From Nocardia farcinica (lineage in GTDB: Bacteria; Actinomycetota; Actinomycetes; Mycobacteriales; Mycobacteriaceae), in NCBI RefSeq assembly GCF_001182745.1, contig NZ_LN868939.1:2294001-2358000 (forward strand): a DNA stretch of 64,000 nt. Direction: 5' to 3'. The notes below the pieces were generated by a model. It worked only from the letters and a program-made list of their open reading frames with translations. It did not search any database and was not told the origin of the DNA. A program made the translations under genes and the position numbers. This document shows, piece after piece, positions 29,786 through 38,285 of the stretch; the stretch's first letter is position 1; the number at the start of each line of letters is the position of its first letter.

Positions 29786-29814
29786 CCGCTGAGGACGCCC
29801 GCGGTCCTCAGCGG
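29786..29814. terminator. Hairpin between gatA and the convergent SRPBCC gene
   Basis: CCGCTGAGGAC (29786-29796) pairs perfectly with GTCCTCAGCGG (29804-29814) around a 7-nt loop. The right arm contains the stop codon of the minus-strand SRPBCC gene. No T run follows; position and stem strength support a shared terminator. Confidence 0.75.
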
Positions 29815-30254
29815 GCGCGCAGGGTTTCGGCCTGCCGCTGGACGGCGGCGGTCATCCCCTCGAAGCCGTGCCGCAGCCGGGCGCCCAGTGCCGCGGCGAC
29901 CACCGGGTGCAGCCAGCCGCCGAGTTCGAAGTGCGACTCGTAGCGGGTGCGCTCCGGGCTGACCTCGGTGACGGTGTGCGAGCGCAGGCTGCGCAGGGTG
30001 CCCAGCGGGATCGGCTTCATGGTGTAGCTGAACTCGCGGCCCGGCGTGTGTGAGCGCATGTACTCCCGCTGGCGCTTGGGCTTGGCACCGCCGAGATCGA
30101 CGACCATGTCGATCGGCTCGCCGGGTACCAGGCTGGTCGCGCATTCGAGCACGAACGGATTCCACTGTCCGTAGCTGTCGAAGTCGGTGAGGACCTCCCA
30201 CACCGTCGCGGCGGGGGCGTCGATGTAGACGGTGGAATCGATGACGAAGGCCAT
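29808..30254 (-). CDS. SRPBCC (START/Bet v1-like) ligand-binding protein
   Basis: 148 residues of the polyketide cyclase/SRPBCC superfamily: IDAPAATVWEVLTDFDSYGQWNPFV at the N-terminus and GFEGMTAAVQRQAETLR in the last helix. These helix-grip proteins bind hydrophobic ligands such as sterols, lipids or polyketides. A perfect palindrome matching the KstR steroid-regulon consensus lies 10 bp upstream and overlaps the likely -10 (TAGTTT, 30261-30266 minus strand), which ends 6 nt before the ATG. This suggests repression by KstR and a steroid- or lipid-related role; both are inferences. Confidence 0.85.
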   Translation of the reverse strand: MAFVIDSTVYIDAPAATVWEVLTDFDSYGQWNPFVLECATSLVPGEPIDMVVDLGGAKPKRQREYMRSHTPGREFSYTMKPIPLGTLRSLRSHTVTEVSPERTRYESHFELGGWLHPVVAAALGARLRHGFEGMTAAVQRQAETLRAR

Positions 30255-30263
30255 GCGAGAAAA

Positions 30264-30279
30264 CTAGAACAAGTTCTAG
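30264..30279. promoter_or_regulatory. KstR-type operator upstream of the SRPBCC gene
   Basis: CTAGAACAAGTTCTAG has perfect 7-bp arms around AA. The inner 14 bp (30265-30278) fit TNNAACNNGTTNNA, the consensus for KstR, the TetR-type repressor of cholesterol catabolism in mycobacteria and relatives. It overlaps the candidate -10 of the leaderless SRPBCC gene and also the stop codon of the upstream hydrolase gene. The match is seen in sequence; binding is inferred. Confidence 0.75.
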
Positions 30280-31628
30280 CGGCCGTCAACGGTGGTCGCG
30301 CACTCGCCCAGCGCCGTGCCCTGGTCGGCGCCGTAGCGGTGGCCGTGGCCGGGTGGCGCGTCCAGGGCGGCGAGCAGGTCGGCGGTGGTCTGGACGAAGC
30401 TGACCAGTGGCAGCCACCCGGGTACCGGGGCGTCCCGGCGCACGCCGGTGAGATCCGGGGCCCGCCACAGCAGGGCCGGCGACCAGTGCACCACCGGGTC
30501 GGAGCTGTTGGCGAGGATCGTCGCGCCGCCGCGGTGGGCGTCGTTGGCCGGTGGGCCCGCCCACAGCACCGCGCAGGTGCGCCGATCCTGGTCGGCGTCG
30601 TCGGCGAAGATCGCGCTGCCGCCCACCGCGCCGAGGCTCTGGCCGTAGACGAACAGCCGCGGCGGCCGCGGCAGGCCGGCCACCCGGCGCTCGACCGCCT
30701 CGAACAGCGCGCGGGCGGCATCGACCGCCTGCGAACGCCCGAACACGAAGCTCACCCAGCTGGGGGTGTAGGAGTACTGCAGGCCGAGCACGGCGACGTC
30801 GTCGCCGAAGCGGCGGGCGAAGCCGTCCATCGCGTTGGCATCGATCCAGCCCGAGCCGGTGGGCACCGCCACGACGAGATTGCCGCGGGTGAAACCGCCC
30901 GAACGCTCGAGTTCCCGGACCGCCAGCGCCACCCGGGAATCCAGGTCGGGCGCGGAGTCGACGCCGACATACATCCGGATCGGCCCGCCGGCCTCACCGC
31001 CGACGAACCGGCGGCCCTGCGCCCCCAGGGTGGACCAGGACACCGCCGAATCGGCGCTGCCGGAATGAATGGACACCGGCGGTGCCACGCCGGGCTCCAG
31101 GACGGCATTGGCCGCCGCGTAGGTCTGCATCCGCCAGTCGGCGACCCCGGGAACCAGCACGAACCACCCCGCCAACCCCGTCACCAGGCCCGCGGCCAGC
31201 ACCCGTGCCCGCCCGAGCTTCCGGATCGAATACCGCAGTCCGCGCCCGAGACCCACCAGCGCGCCGCCGACCAGTACCGCCCCGAACCCGCACCGCACCC
31301 AGTACCCGGGATCGATGGGCGCGGTCCCCATGGCCGCGCGCAGCCCGTTCTGCCAGTGCCCGGCCCGCCACGCCGCCAGCCCGACCACCACCGCGACGGC
31401 CGCGGCGGCCAGGGCCCGGCCGCGGGCCGAGGCGCGGTCGGTGTCGAAACCCGCTCTGCGCAGCGCCCATCCGAGGCAGGCGGCGACCGCCAGCGCGGCG
31501 GCGACCAGCAGACCGGTGAGGATCGCCTGGGCACCCGCGGTGCGCGGCAGCAGGCCGGGCGCCAGCGAGAGGAGCGCGCCCGCACCGATTCCCACGCTCG
31601 TGCCCACGCGGGGCAGCCGCCCGATCAT
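30276..31628 (-). CDS. Multi-pass membrane alpha/beta-hydrolase-family protein
   Basis: 450 residues from ATG 31628. The N-terminal 170 residues hold about four membrane segments (VGIGAGALLSLAPGLL, ILTGLLVAAALAVAACLGWAL, ALAAAAVAVVVGLAAW, VLAAGLVTGLAGWFVLVPG). The C-terminal part is the actinobacterial alpha/beta-hydrolase domain, with the nucleophile elbow YGQSLGAVGG. Substrate unknown. The ATG overlaps the stop of the phospholipase-like gene (ATGA), so the two are coupled and may act on the same membrane lipids. An in-frame start further upstream would run into that gene. Confidence 0.78.
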   Translation of the reverse strand: MIGRLPRVGTSVGIGAGALLSLAPGLLPRTAGAQAILTGLLVAAALAVAACLGWALRRAGFDTDRASARGRALAAAAVAVVVGLAAWRAGHWQNGLRAAMGTAPIDPGYWVRCGFGAVLVGGALVGLGRGLRYSIRKLGRARVLAAGLVTGLAGWFVLVPGVADWRMQTYAAANAVLEPGVAPPVSIHSGSADSAVSWSTLGAQGRRFVGGEAGGPIRMYVGVDSAPDLDSRVALAVRELERSGGFTRGNLVVAVPTGSGWIDANAMDGFARRFGDDVAVLGLQYSYTPSWVSFVFGRSQAVDAARALFEAVERRVAGLPRPPRLFVYGQSLGAVGGSAIFADDADQDRRTCAVLWAGPPANDAHRGGATILANSSDPVVHWSPALLWRAPDLTGVRRDAPVPGWLPLVSFVQTTADLLAALDAPPGHGHRYGADQGTALGECATTVDGR

Positions 31629-32464
31629 GCCGTCACCTCCGCGGCCGCGCCGGCGCGCCACCCGAGACCGGCCGCCGGCCGCGACCCGGTCACCCGGGTG
31701 CGCCGGACCAGCACCAGGGCCAGCCCGAGGGCGGCGGCGAGGCCGGCCCCGCGGGCGCCCACGCCACCGAACCGCTGGGCGAGCGCGGGCTCGACCACAG
31801 GCACGCCGTAGTCCTGGCGGCGCGAATTGAGGTCGACGAAGACACTCGCCACGTCGGCCATCACGGTGCAGCGGGCACGGGCCAGGGTGCCGGGCCGGCT
31901 GTCACACGCCGCCCGCATGTTCCGGTCCAGCGCGGCGTCGAGGGACTGGCGGGCCCAGGGGCCGAGCGGCGCACCCCGGCCGTCCGCGTACCGGAGCAGG
32001 TCGTAGCCGAGATCGTGGGCCTTGCAGGCACTGTCGAACTCGACCGGCAGCGGCACCGGGGACGAGCAGTCCCCCGAGGGTTTGACCACCAGTCCGTCGA
32101 GCATCGCGGGCCGGTACCCGAAGGTGGCAGTGAAGTCCGCGGGCACGAACGCGACCGTCTCGGCGGCATCACGGCTCAGCGCCGAGATCGCCTCGGCCGC
32201 AAGGAATTCCGATGCCGCCGGGCTGTCGGACGTCACGGAGCTGGTCGACGTGCCAGGGCTGGTCGCCGTCGCGGTGTCCTCGGATGCCGCGGTGCTCGAT
32301 GCCACGATGTTGTTCGACACCGCGGTGGGTGCCGACGGCGCGGATACGGCGGCCCCGGCGGTGGGGGTGAGGACGACGACGGCCGAGGCGGCGGCCAGGG
32401 CGGCCAGCGCGGTGGCGCGGCGTCGCGACACCGGCCGGTCGGCGGCGGAGTTCGAAGTCTGCAT
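31625..32464 (-). CDS. Secreted, membrane-anchored phospholipase A2-like protein
   Basis: 279 residues. A signal peptide (ATALAALAAASAVVVLTPTAGAA) is followed by a Ser/Thr-rich linker. The central domain has the prokaryotic phospholipase A2 signature: C133, then ACKAHDLGYDLLRY with C147, catalytic H150-D151, Y154 and D155. A C-terminal hydrophobic segment (GLAAALGLALVLVRR) with basic residues after it would tether it to the membrane. PLA2 enzymes release the sn-2 fatty acid. TAGCGT (32473-32478, minus strand) ends 8 nt before the ATG. Coupled to the downstream membrane hydrolase. Confidence 0.75.
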   Translation of the reverse strand: MQTSNSAADRPVSRRRATALAALAAASAVVVLTPTAGAAVSAPSAPTAVSNNIVASSTAASEDTATATSPGTSTSSVTSDSPAASEFLAAEAISALSRDAAETVAFVPADFTATFGYRPAMLDGLVVKPSGDCSSPVPLPVEFDSACKAHDLGYDLLRYADGRGAPLGPWARQSLDAALDRNMRAACDSRPGTLARARCTVMADVASVFVDLNSRRQDYGVPVVEPALAQRFGGVGARGAGLAAALGLALVLVRRTRVTGSRPAAGLGWRAGAAAEVTA

Positions 32465-32631
32465 GGCTCCCGACGCTAGGAACGCGACACCGCGTCCGGC
32501 CTCCCGCTGCGGAGCGGTCCGCGCGTCGTCCGTGCGGTCCGCACCCGTGCCGGGTCTCCCCCTCGGGTACGGGGGCGAATTACCCCGCCGGTATGAGGCC
32601 GCGCGACGGTGATGTTCCTAGTGTCGTAGTC

Positions 32632-34059
32632 ATGAGAGGCAGGCGACGGAATCGGCGGGCATCCTCGACGGCGGCGGATCCCGCGCCGTCGAGCACCGAA
32701 GCGACGGTCGGAGGACACAGCGTGGAGCAGGACACGGGGCAGGCGGTGGCGCGGCGCGGACTGCGCGCCCGGCTGCGGGCGCAGGCCGCGACGATGAGCG
32801 GCACCGCCTGGTTCGACCTGGCGATGGTGTTCGTCGTCCTCGTGCTCTACACCGTCGCCTGGCCGACGCTGCACCTGACGCACGTGGTCGCGCCGGGCGC
32901 GCAGCCGTTCGTCGCCGCGCTGGCCGCCTTCCCGCTGCTGCTGGTGCGGATCAACCCGGCACTGGGTTGGGCGGTGTCCGCGGGCTCTGCCCTGGTGATC
33001 GCGCTCGCGATCCCGCACCAGCCGGCCAACGAGATGCCGTTCCAGGTCGTGCACGTGCTCTCGCTGATCGTGCTGCTGTTCGCGGTGGGACTGCGCGCGC
33101 CGATGCAGCTGGTGCTGCTGGCCTGGGCGTCGACCTCACTGCTGTTCGGCACCACCATGCCCGGTGAGGGCGAGGCGTTCGCCAACGCGGCCTGGGGTTG
33201 GCCGATCGCGCTGACGGTGGTCGTGCTGTTCGCGATGCTCATCCGCTGGCTGGTGCTCTCCCGCAGGCAACTGGTGCGCCAGGAGGAGGAGAACGAGCTG
33301 GAGCGGGCCCGCCGCGCCATCCTCGAGGAGAAGGCGCGCATCGCGCGCGACCTGCACGACGTCGTCGCTCACCACATGTCACTGGTGGTGGTGCAGGCAC
33401 AGACCGCGCCCTACCGGGTGGCGGGCGTGAACGAGGCCGCGCGCGCGGAGTTCGAATCCATCTCCACCACCGCGCGCGAGGCGCTCAACGAGATCCGCGG
33501 GATGCTCGGGGTGCTGCGCAGCGACGGTGTGGCGCCCGAGCACTCCCCGCAGCCGAAGGCGGGGGAGGTGCTCGCCCTGTTCGAGGGTGCCCGCCGCGCG
33601 GGTGTCGACATCGACTGGACCGTCGAGGGCGACCTGTCGCGGGTGGCCGACACCACCGGGCTCGCGCTGTATCGGATCGTGCAGGAGTCGCTGTCCAATG
33701 CGTCCCGGCACGCGCCGGGCGCGGCCGTCCGGGTGACCCTGCGCTGTGCCGACACCCTCGACCTGCTGGTCGTCAACGGCCCGGCGGCGGCCCCGGCCGG
33801 GTCCGCGGGCAACGGCGGGCACGGCATCGCGGGGATGCGGGCCAGGGCGCTGGCCGCCGGTGGCGAACTCGTCGCGGAATCGACCGCCGACGGCGGTTTC
33901 GAGGTGCGCGCCCGGATGCCGCTGACCCCCGACCCCGTCGTCACGGTCGCCGCGCCGGCCGTGCCCGCCGCATCGGTCGCGCCTGCCGCATCGGTCGCGC
34001 CGGATTCTGCCGTCGTGGCGCAGCCCGCGCCGGTCGACGCATCCGGTCGCGGGGCGTGA
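32632..34059 (+). CDS. NarL-type sensor histidine kinase
   Basis: 475 residues. The N-terminal third has about five membrane segments, then a coiled linker (RQEEENELERARRAILEEKA) and the HisKA_3 box ARIARDLHDVVAHHM with His242 as the likely phospho-acceptor; the HATPase domain includes LALYRIVQESLSNASRHAPGA and GHGIAGMRAR. The C-terminal tail is Ala/Pro/Val-rich with an 18-bp tandem duplication (33967-34002). TAGTGT (32619-32624) ends 7 nt before ATG 32632. Paired with the response regulator just downstream. Signal unknown. Confidence 0.9.
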   Translation: MRGRRRNRRASSTAADPAPSSTEATVGGHSVEQDTGQAVARRGLRARLRAQAATMSGTAWFDLAMVFVVLVLYTVAWPTLHLTHVVAPGAQPFVAALAAFPLLLVRINPALGWAVSAGSALVIALAIPHQPANEMPFQVVHVLSLIVLLFAVGLRAPMQLVLLAWASTSLLFGTTMPGEGEAFANAAWGWPIALTVVVLFAMLIRWLVLSRRQLVRQEEENELERARRAILEEKARIARDLHDVVAHHMSLVVVQAQTAPYRVAGVNEAARAEFESISTTAREALNEIRGMLGVLRSDGVAPEHSPQPKAGEVLALFEGARRAGVDIDWTVEGDLSRVADTTGLALYRIVQESLSNASRHAPGAAVRVTLRCADTLDLLVVNGPAAAPAGSAGNGGHGIAGMRARALAAGGELVAESTADGGFEVRARMPLTPDPVVTVAAPAVPAASVAPAASVAPDSAVVAQPAPVDASGRGA

Positions 34060-34118
34060 GCACCGCGCGATCGAACACCACACCGGGGAGTCGGCCGCGC
34101 GGCAATTAGGGTGGGCGA

Positions 34119-34781
34119 GTGGCAACAACGGTTCTCATCGCCGACGACCAGGCAATGGTGCGGCAGGGCTTCGGCGCGCTGCTGGCCGCCCAACCAGACA
34201 TCAGCGTGGTCGGCGACGCGCCGGACGGCAAGGTCGCGGTCGCCGAGGCCAAGCGCCTGCGTCCGGATGTGGTGCTCATGGACGTACGCATGCCGGAGAT
34301 GAACGGACTCGACGCCGCGCGGGCCATCCTCGCGGCCGGCTTCGATCCGCCGGTGCGGGTGCTGATGCTCACCACCTTCGACATCGACGACTACGTCTAC
34401 GAGGCGCTGAGCATCGGTGCCAGCGGGTTCCTGCTCAAGGACGCCCCCGCCGAGGAACTGGTGCGCGCGGTGCGGGTGGTCGCCGAAGGGCAGGCGCTGC
34501 TCGCGCCGACGGTCACCCGCAGGCTCATCGCCGAGGTCACCAGCCGCCGCGCCGCGAGCCGCAAACCCGCCCCGGAACTGGCCGCACTCACCCCGCGGGA
34601 ACGGGAAGTGCTCGAGCTGGTCGCCCGCGGCATGTCCAACACCGAGATCGCCGAGGCGCTCTTCGTCGCCGAGCAGACGGTGAAAACCCATGTCTCCAAG
34701 GTCTTCTCGAAGCTGAACCTGCGCGACCGGGCCCAGGCGGTGGTGCTGGCCTACGAATCCGGACTGGTCACGCCGGGCTGA
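34119..34781 (+). CDS. NarL/LuxR-type response regulator
   Basis: 220 residues. Receiver domain with acidic pocket D9-D10, phospho-acceptor D55 (VVLMDVRMPEM) and the conserved lysine in LLKDAPAEEL; C-terminal LuxR helix-turn-helix (LTPREREVLELVARGMSNTEIAEAL, TVKTHVSKVFSKL). It is the partner of the preceding histidine kinase, 59 bp upstream. TAGGGT (34107-34112) ends 6 nt before the GTG, so it may also be transcribed from its own leaderless promoter. Confidence 0.92.
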   Translation: MATTVLIADDQAMVRQGFGALLAAQPDISVVGDAPDGKVAVAEAKRLRPDVVLMDVRMPEMNGLDAARAILAAGFDPPVRVLMLTTFDIDDYVYEALSIGASGFLLKDAPAEELVRAVRVVAEGQALLAPTVTRRLIAEVTSRRAASRKPAPELAALTPREREVLELVARGMSNTEIAEALFVAEQTVKTHVSKVFSKLNLRDRAQAVVLAYESGLVTPG

Positions 34782-34789
34782 TCCGGCGG

Positions 34790-35680
34790 TCAGTGCGCGC
34801 AGTGGCCGCCGCGCAGCTGATCCAGGTGCCGGGCCAGCAGCGCGGCCATGTCGTCGAGCAGGTGGGTGGCGTCGGTGAAGTCGCCGGATTCCGCCTGGGC
34901 CGCCATCGACACCGCGATCAGCCCGTTGCGCGCGGGGACCAGCCCGAACTGGCGGACCAGATACACGCCGGTCTCGTCGTCCGGACCCCAGCCACCCTTG
35001 AAGATCGCGCCCTCGATGGTGCCCAGCCCCCAACCCTGGTCGGGGGTGATCCGGCCCATGAGCTGGGTGACGGCGTCGGCCTGCGGCAGGCACGGCAGCC
35101 GGGAGGCGAACCGCACCTGATCGGTGAGCGACCACTCCGTCGTGCCGAACGCCTCGTAGTCGAGCCGAGTGCGCGGGCCGGGCACCCCCGTCGTGGCGTC
35201 ACCCGCCTCGTCGAGGACCTGCTGCACGGCCTCGGCCGCCGCCAGCCCGTCGCCGAGAGAATCCCACAGCGCGTCGGCGGCATCGTTGTCGGAGACGGTG
35301 ATCGCGGCCTCGGCGTCGGCCATCGCGCCTTCGGGATCGCGGCGCAGCGCCGCCACGGCCAGCGGCACCTTGATCGTCGACCAGGCCAGGCCGGTCGTCC
35401 AGTCACCGAACACCGTCGTCCGGTTGCCGCCCACCGGCATGATCGCCAGACCCACCTGCCCGCGCAGCCGCGGCTGCGCCTGGGTGAACTCGACGGCCAG
35501 CGCGTCCGGCCGGTCGATGGTGTGCCCGCGCCAGGCCGCGGACTTGGCCGCGACCAACACCGTCGCCTGCGGCTCCACCCGTTCCGCCATCAGCCCGCAG
35601 GACGCGAGCACGAGCATCGTGACCGCGAGACCTCCCTGTACCGCCGACCTGCCCAGGGACATCCACCGAAGCGACCTCAC
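34790..35680 (-). CDS. Serine hydrolase lipoprotein, class A beta-lactamase-like fold (LppW-like), copy 1
   Basis: 296 residues. A lipobox (VLASC, Cys28) predicts a membrane-anchored lipoprotein. Active-site motifs: S100-T-I-K103 (SxxK), S129-D-N131 (SDN) and FKGGWGPD in place of KTG. A clear omega-loop glutamate (ExxLN) is not seen, so it is more likely a penicillin-recognising or peptidase-like relative than a true beta-lactamase. A close paralogue lies at 48789-49679. GTG 35680 is chosen to give a normal lipoprotein n-region; ATG 35662 is an alternative. Confidence 0.78.
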   Translation of the reverse strand: MRSLRWMSLGRSAVQGGLAVTMLVLASCGLMAERVEPQATVLVAAKSAAWRGHTIDRPDALAVEFTQAQPRLRGQVGLAIMPVGGNRTTVFGDWTTGLAWSTIKVPLAVAALRRDPEGAMADAEAAITVSDNDAADALWDSLGDGLAAAEAVQQVLDEAGDATTGVPGPRTRLDYEAFGTTEWSLTDQVRFASRLPCLPQADAVTQLMGRITPDQGWGLGTIEGAIFKGGWGPDDETGVYLVRQFGLVPARNGLIAVSMAAQAESGDFTDATHLLDDMAALLARHLDQLRGGHCAH

Positions 35681-35866
35681 GCAAACCCCAACTACCCGTG
35701 CTGCCCCGGTACGGCATCGCGCCGCCCGGCACGCATCCGCGCGCCTGCGAAACTGGCGCGGCGGCGGTGCGCGCTAGATAGTTTTGCCGATAGTCGCGAG
35801 AAATCGAAACCGCAGGCGGCGATCCGGCGACGGTAGGCTGACGACCTGGACAGGAAGGGGGACGCC

Positions 35867-38272
35867 TTGCTCGAACGGGGTGAGGTGTTCGCGGGATTCA
35901 CCGTCGAACGACTACTCGGCCAGGGCGGCATGGGCTCGGTCTACCTCGCGCGCCATCCCCGGCTCGGCAAGCTCACCGCCCTCAAACTGCTCAACCCGGA
36001 ACTGTTCACCGACCGGCAGGTGCGCGCCCGCTTCGACCGCGAGGCGGACCTGGCCGCGCAGCTCGACCATCCCGGCATCGTCGCCGTCTACGACCGCGGC
36101 TCGGAGAACCACCAGCTCTGGATCAGCATGCAGTACGTCGACGGCGTCGACGCGGCCTCGGTGAACCCGCTGACGCTGCCGCCCGAACGCGCCGTCCAGA
36201 TCATCGAGGGGGTCGCCGACGCGCTCGATTACGCGCACGGGCGCGGTGTGCTGCACCGCGACGTCAAACCCGGCAACATCCTGCTGGCCAGGGCGAGCGC
36301 GGGCCAGGGCGAGCGAGTCTTCCTGAGCGACTTCGGGATCGCGCGGCTGCGCGAGGACACCACCCACCTCACCCAGACCGGCATGTTCACCGCGACCCTC
36401 GCCTACGCCTCACCGGAACAGATGACCGGCGCACCGCTGGGCAACCGCTCCGACCAGTACTCACTGGCCTGCGCCCTGTACTGGTTGCTGGTCGGGGTCG
36501 GCCCGTTCGACGCGGCCAATCCCGCCGACATCATCCACGGCCACCTCAACCTCGCCCCCGTCCCCGTCAGCGTGCGCCGTCCCGGACTCAACCCGGCCCT
36601 CGACGCGGTGCTCGCCGCGGGCCTGGCCAAACACCCCGACCACCGGTACCGCACCTGCACCGAATTCGCCACGGCCGCACGGAAAGCCCTCACCGCGACC
36701 GGCGCACCGCCACTGCCGACGCCGTATCCCCCTGGCCACCCCTACCCGGGCGCGCAGGCGTTTCCGGCGCCCGGGGGAGTGCCGGTCGGCCACGCACCGG
36801 CTGCGCCCGGGGGCCACGTCGTCCCGCCGGGTGGCGTGCCCGCGGGTCCCGGTGGAGCGGGGGGATTCCCGCCGGGCGGCGCGCCGATGCCGGTTCCGGG
36901 CGCAGCCGGTCCGGTTCCGCCGGGCGCGGGTGGGCCCGATGCCGCCCCACCCGCACCGGCCTCGATGCCCGCACCTGCCCCCGCGCCCGACTCGCCGCCC
37001 GGGGCCGCCTCCGGGACAGCCGTCTCGTCACCCGCCGACGCCCGTCCCGCACAGGGTGATTCGTCCATCCCAACCGATACGGACGTCGCGCGGTCCGAGA
37101 CCGTCCCGCACCACGAGGTGCGCGGCGGGCCGCCGCGGGAACCGGCGGACGTCGCGCAGCCGGGGTCGGCGGCGCCCGCCTCCGCGGACGCCGACGGGCC
37201 TATCCGCGTGAGTTTGCGAAAGGACTCGACGCCCGATATCGGTGGTACCGAACAGGATTCGGACGGTGTCGAGCGGGAGGAAATCGTCTCGCCCGCGCAG
37301 CCCGCGGCTTCCGCCGCGCCGTCCTCGGATCCCGCGCTCGGTGCGCCCGCGTCCCCCTCCGCTGCGGATGCGGCCGATTCCGCCGGAGGCGCGCGCTCTC
37401 CCCACGAGGACGATCCGCCGGCCGGCCCGCGCGATGACGACCACGGCGGCGAGCGGGATGCGGCGCGCACCGAGGTCCTCGCCGAGGCCGTCCGGCGCCC
37501 GCGGCCGGCGGGATGGCAGGCGCCCGGTGCGGGTGCGCCACCGCCGCCCGGCGGGTTCTCCGGCCCGCCGCCCTACCCGCCGCCCGCTCACCCACCGCGA
37601 CCACGGAGCGCGTGGCGGTGGGTGGCCCCCGTGGTGCTCGGGGTGGTCGCGGTGCTCGTGCTCGCGGTGGGCGCCGTGGCGGTGTTGTTGCTGAGCGGGG
37701 AGCCGGACACCGAATCGGCCGCGGACTCCGCGCAACCCCCGGGGCCCACCGGATCGATGTCCGGCGACCCGTTCGCGCAGAGCCGCAGGGCTTTTCCCGG
37801 CTTGCTGCCGCAGGGCACCGAGACGGAGGGACCGGGGTACGGCGACACCACCTGTATCGCGCTGCGGCGGGGGCAGAACCTGCGGATCGACGACGAGATA
37901 CTGGCGGGCGGACCCTGGCTGGTGGCGTGGGAGTGCCGGGCCGGCGCGGGGAGCGCGGACGGCGTGGATTACACCATCCTGCACTATGATTCGTCCGCCA
38001 CGGCTCGCGACACCATCGAGGACCTGCCGACCGCGGTCGGGCTGACCGGGCGGAAGGACGGCGTGCCCTACACCCAGCACGCCTGGGTCGACCGGGATTC
38101 GCGCCAATCCTTGGACTACACCGCGAAACTCGTCGTCGCCTTCCCGACCGACGCCACCCGCGCCCCCTACCTCCTCTACGCCAGCCATCACGGCGCCTCC
38201 CGGCACCCGATGGCCACCCTGCCCTCCGCCGACGAAGAACTGGGCGCCTGGTGGGCTTCGGCCCCGCTCTGA
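35867..38272 (+). CDS. Receptor-type Ser/Thr protein kinase with long proline-rich linker
   Basis: 801 residues. Kinase domain 1-280: P-loop GQGGMGSVY, K40, HRDVKPGN (D132), D156-F-G and the SPEQ of subdomain VIII. About 300 residues of Pro/Ala/Gly-rich linker follow, then a single membrane segment (about 583-609, VAPVVLGVVAVLVLAVGAVAVLLL) and a 190-residue outer domain with two cysteines that may sense an external signal. The start is a TTG at 35867, supported by GGAAGGGGG 5 nt upstream; TAGGCT (35834-35839) is a candidate -10. No PASTA repeats are present. Confidence 0.9.
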   Translation: MLERGEVFAGFTVERLLGQGGMGSVYLARHPRLGKLTALKLLNPELFTDRQVRARFDREADLAAQLDHPGIVAVYDRGSENHQLWISMQYVDGVDAASVNPLTLPPERAVQIIEGVADALDYAHGRGVLHRDVKPGNILLARASAGQGERVFLSDFGIARLREDTTHLTQTGMFTATLAYASPEQMTGAPLGNRSDQYSLACALYWLLVGVGPFDAANPADIIHGHLNLAPVPVSVRRPGLNPALDAVLAAGLAKHPDHRYRTCTEFATAARKALTATGAPPLPTPYPPGHPYPGAQAFPAPGGVPVGHAPAAPGGHVVPPGGVPAGPGGAGGFPPGGAPMPVPGAAGPVPPGAGGPDAAPPAPASMPAPAPAPDSPPGAASGTAVSSPADARPAQGDSSIPTDTDVARSETVPHHEVRGGPPREPADVAQPGSAAPASADADGPIRVSLRKDSTPDIGGTEQDSDGVEREEIVSPAQPAASAAPSSDPALGAPASPSAADAADSAGGARSPHEDDPPAGPRDDDHGGERDAARTEVLAEAVRRPRPAGWQAPGAGAPPPPGGFSGPPPYPPPAHPPRPRSAWRWVAPVVLGVVAVLVLAVGAVAVLLLSGEPDTESAADSAQPPGPTGSMSGDPFAQSRRAFPGLLPQGTETEGPGYGDTTCIALRRGQNLRIDDEILAGGPWLVAWECRAGAGSADGVDYTILHYDSSATARDTIEDLPTAVGLTGRKDGVPYTQHAWVDRDSRQSLDYTAKLVVAFPTDATRAPYLLYASHHGASRHPMATLPSADEELGAWWASAPL

Positions 38273-38285
38273 GGGGGCCGAAGCA

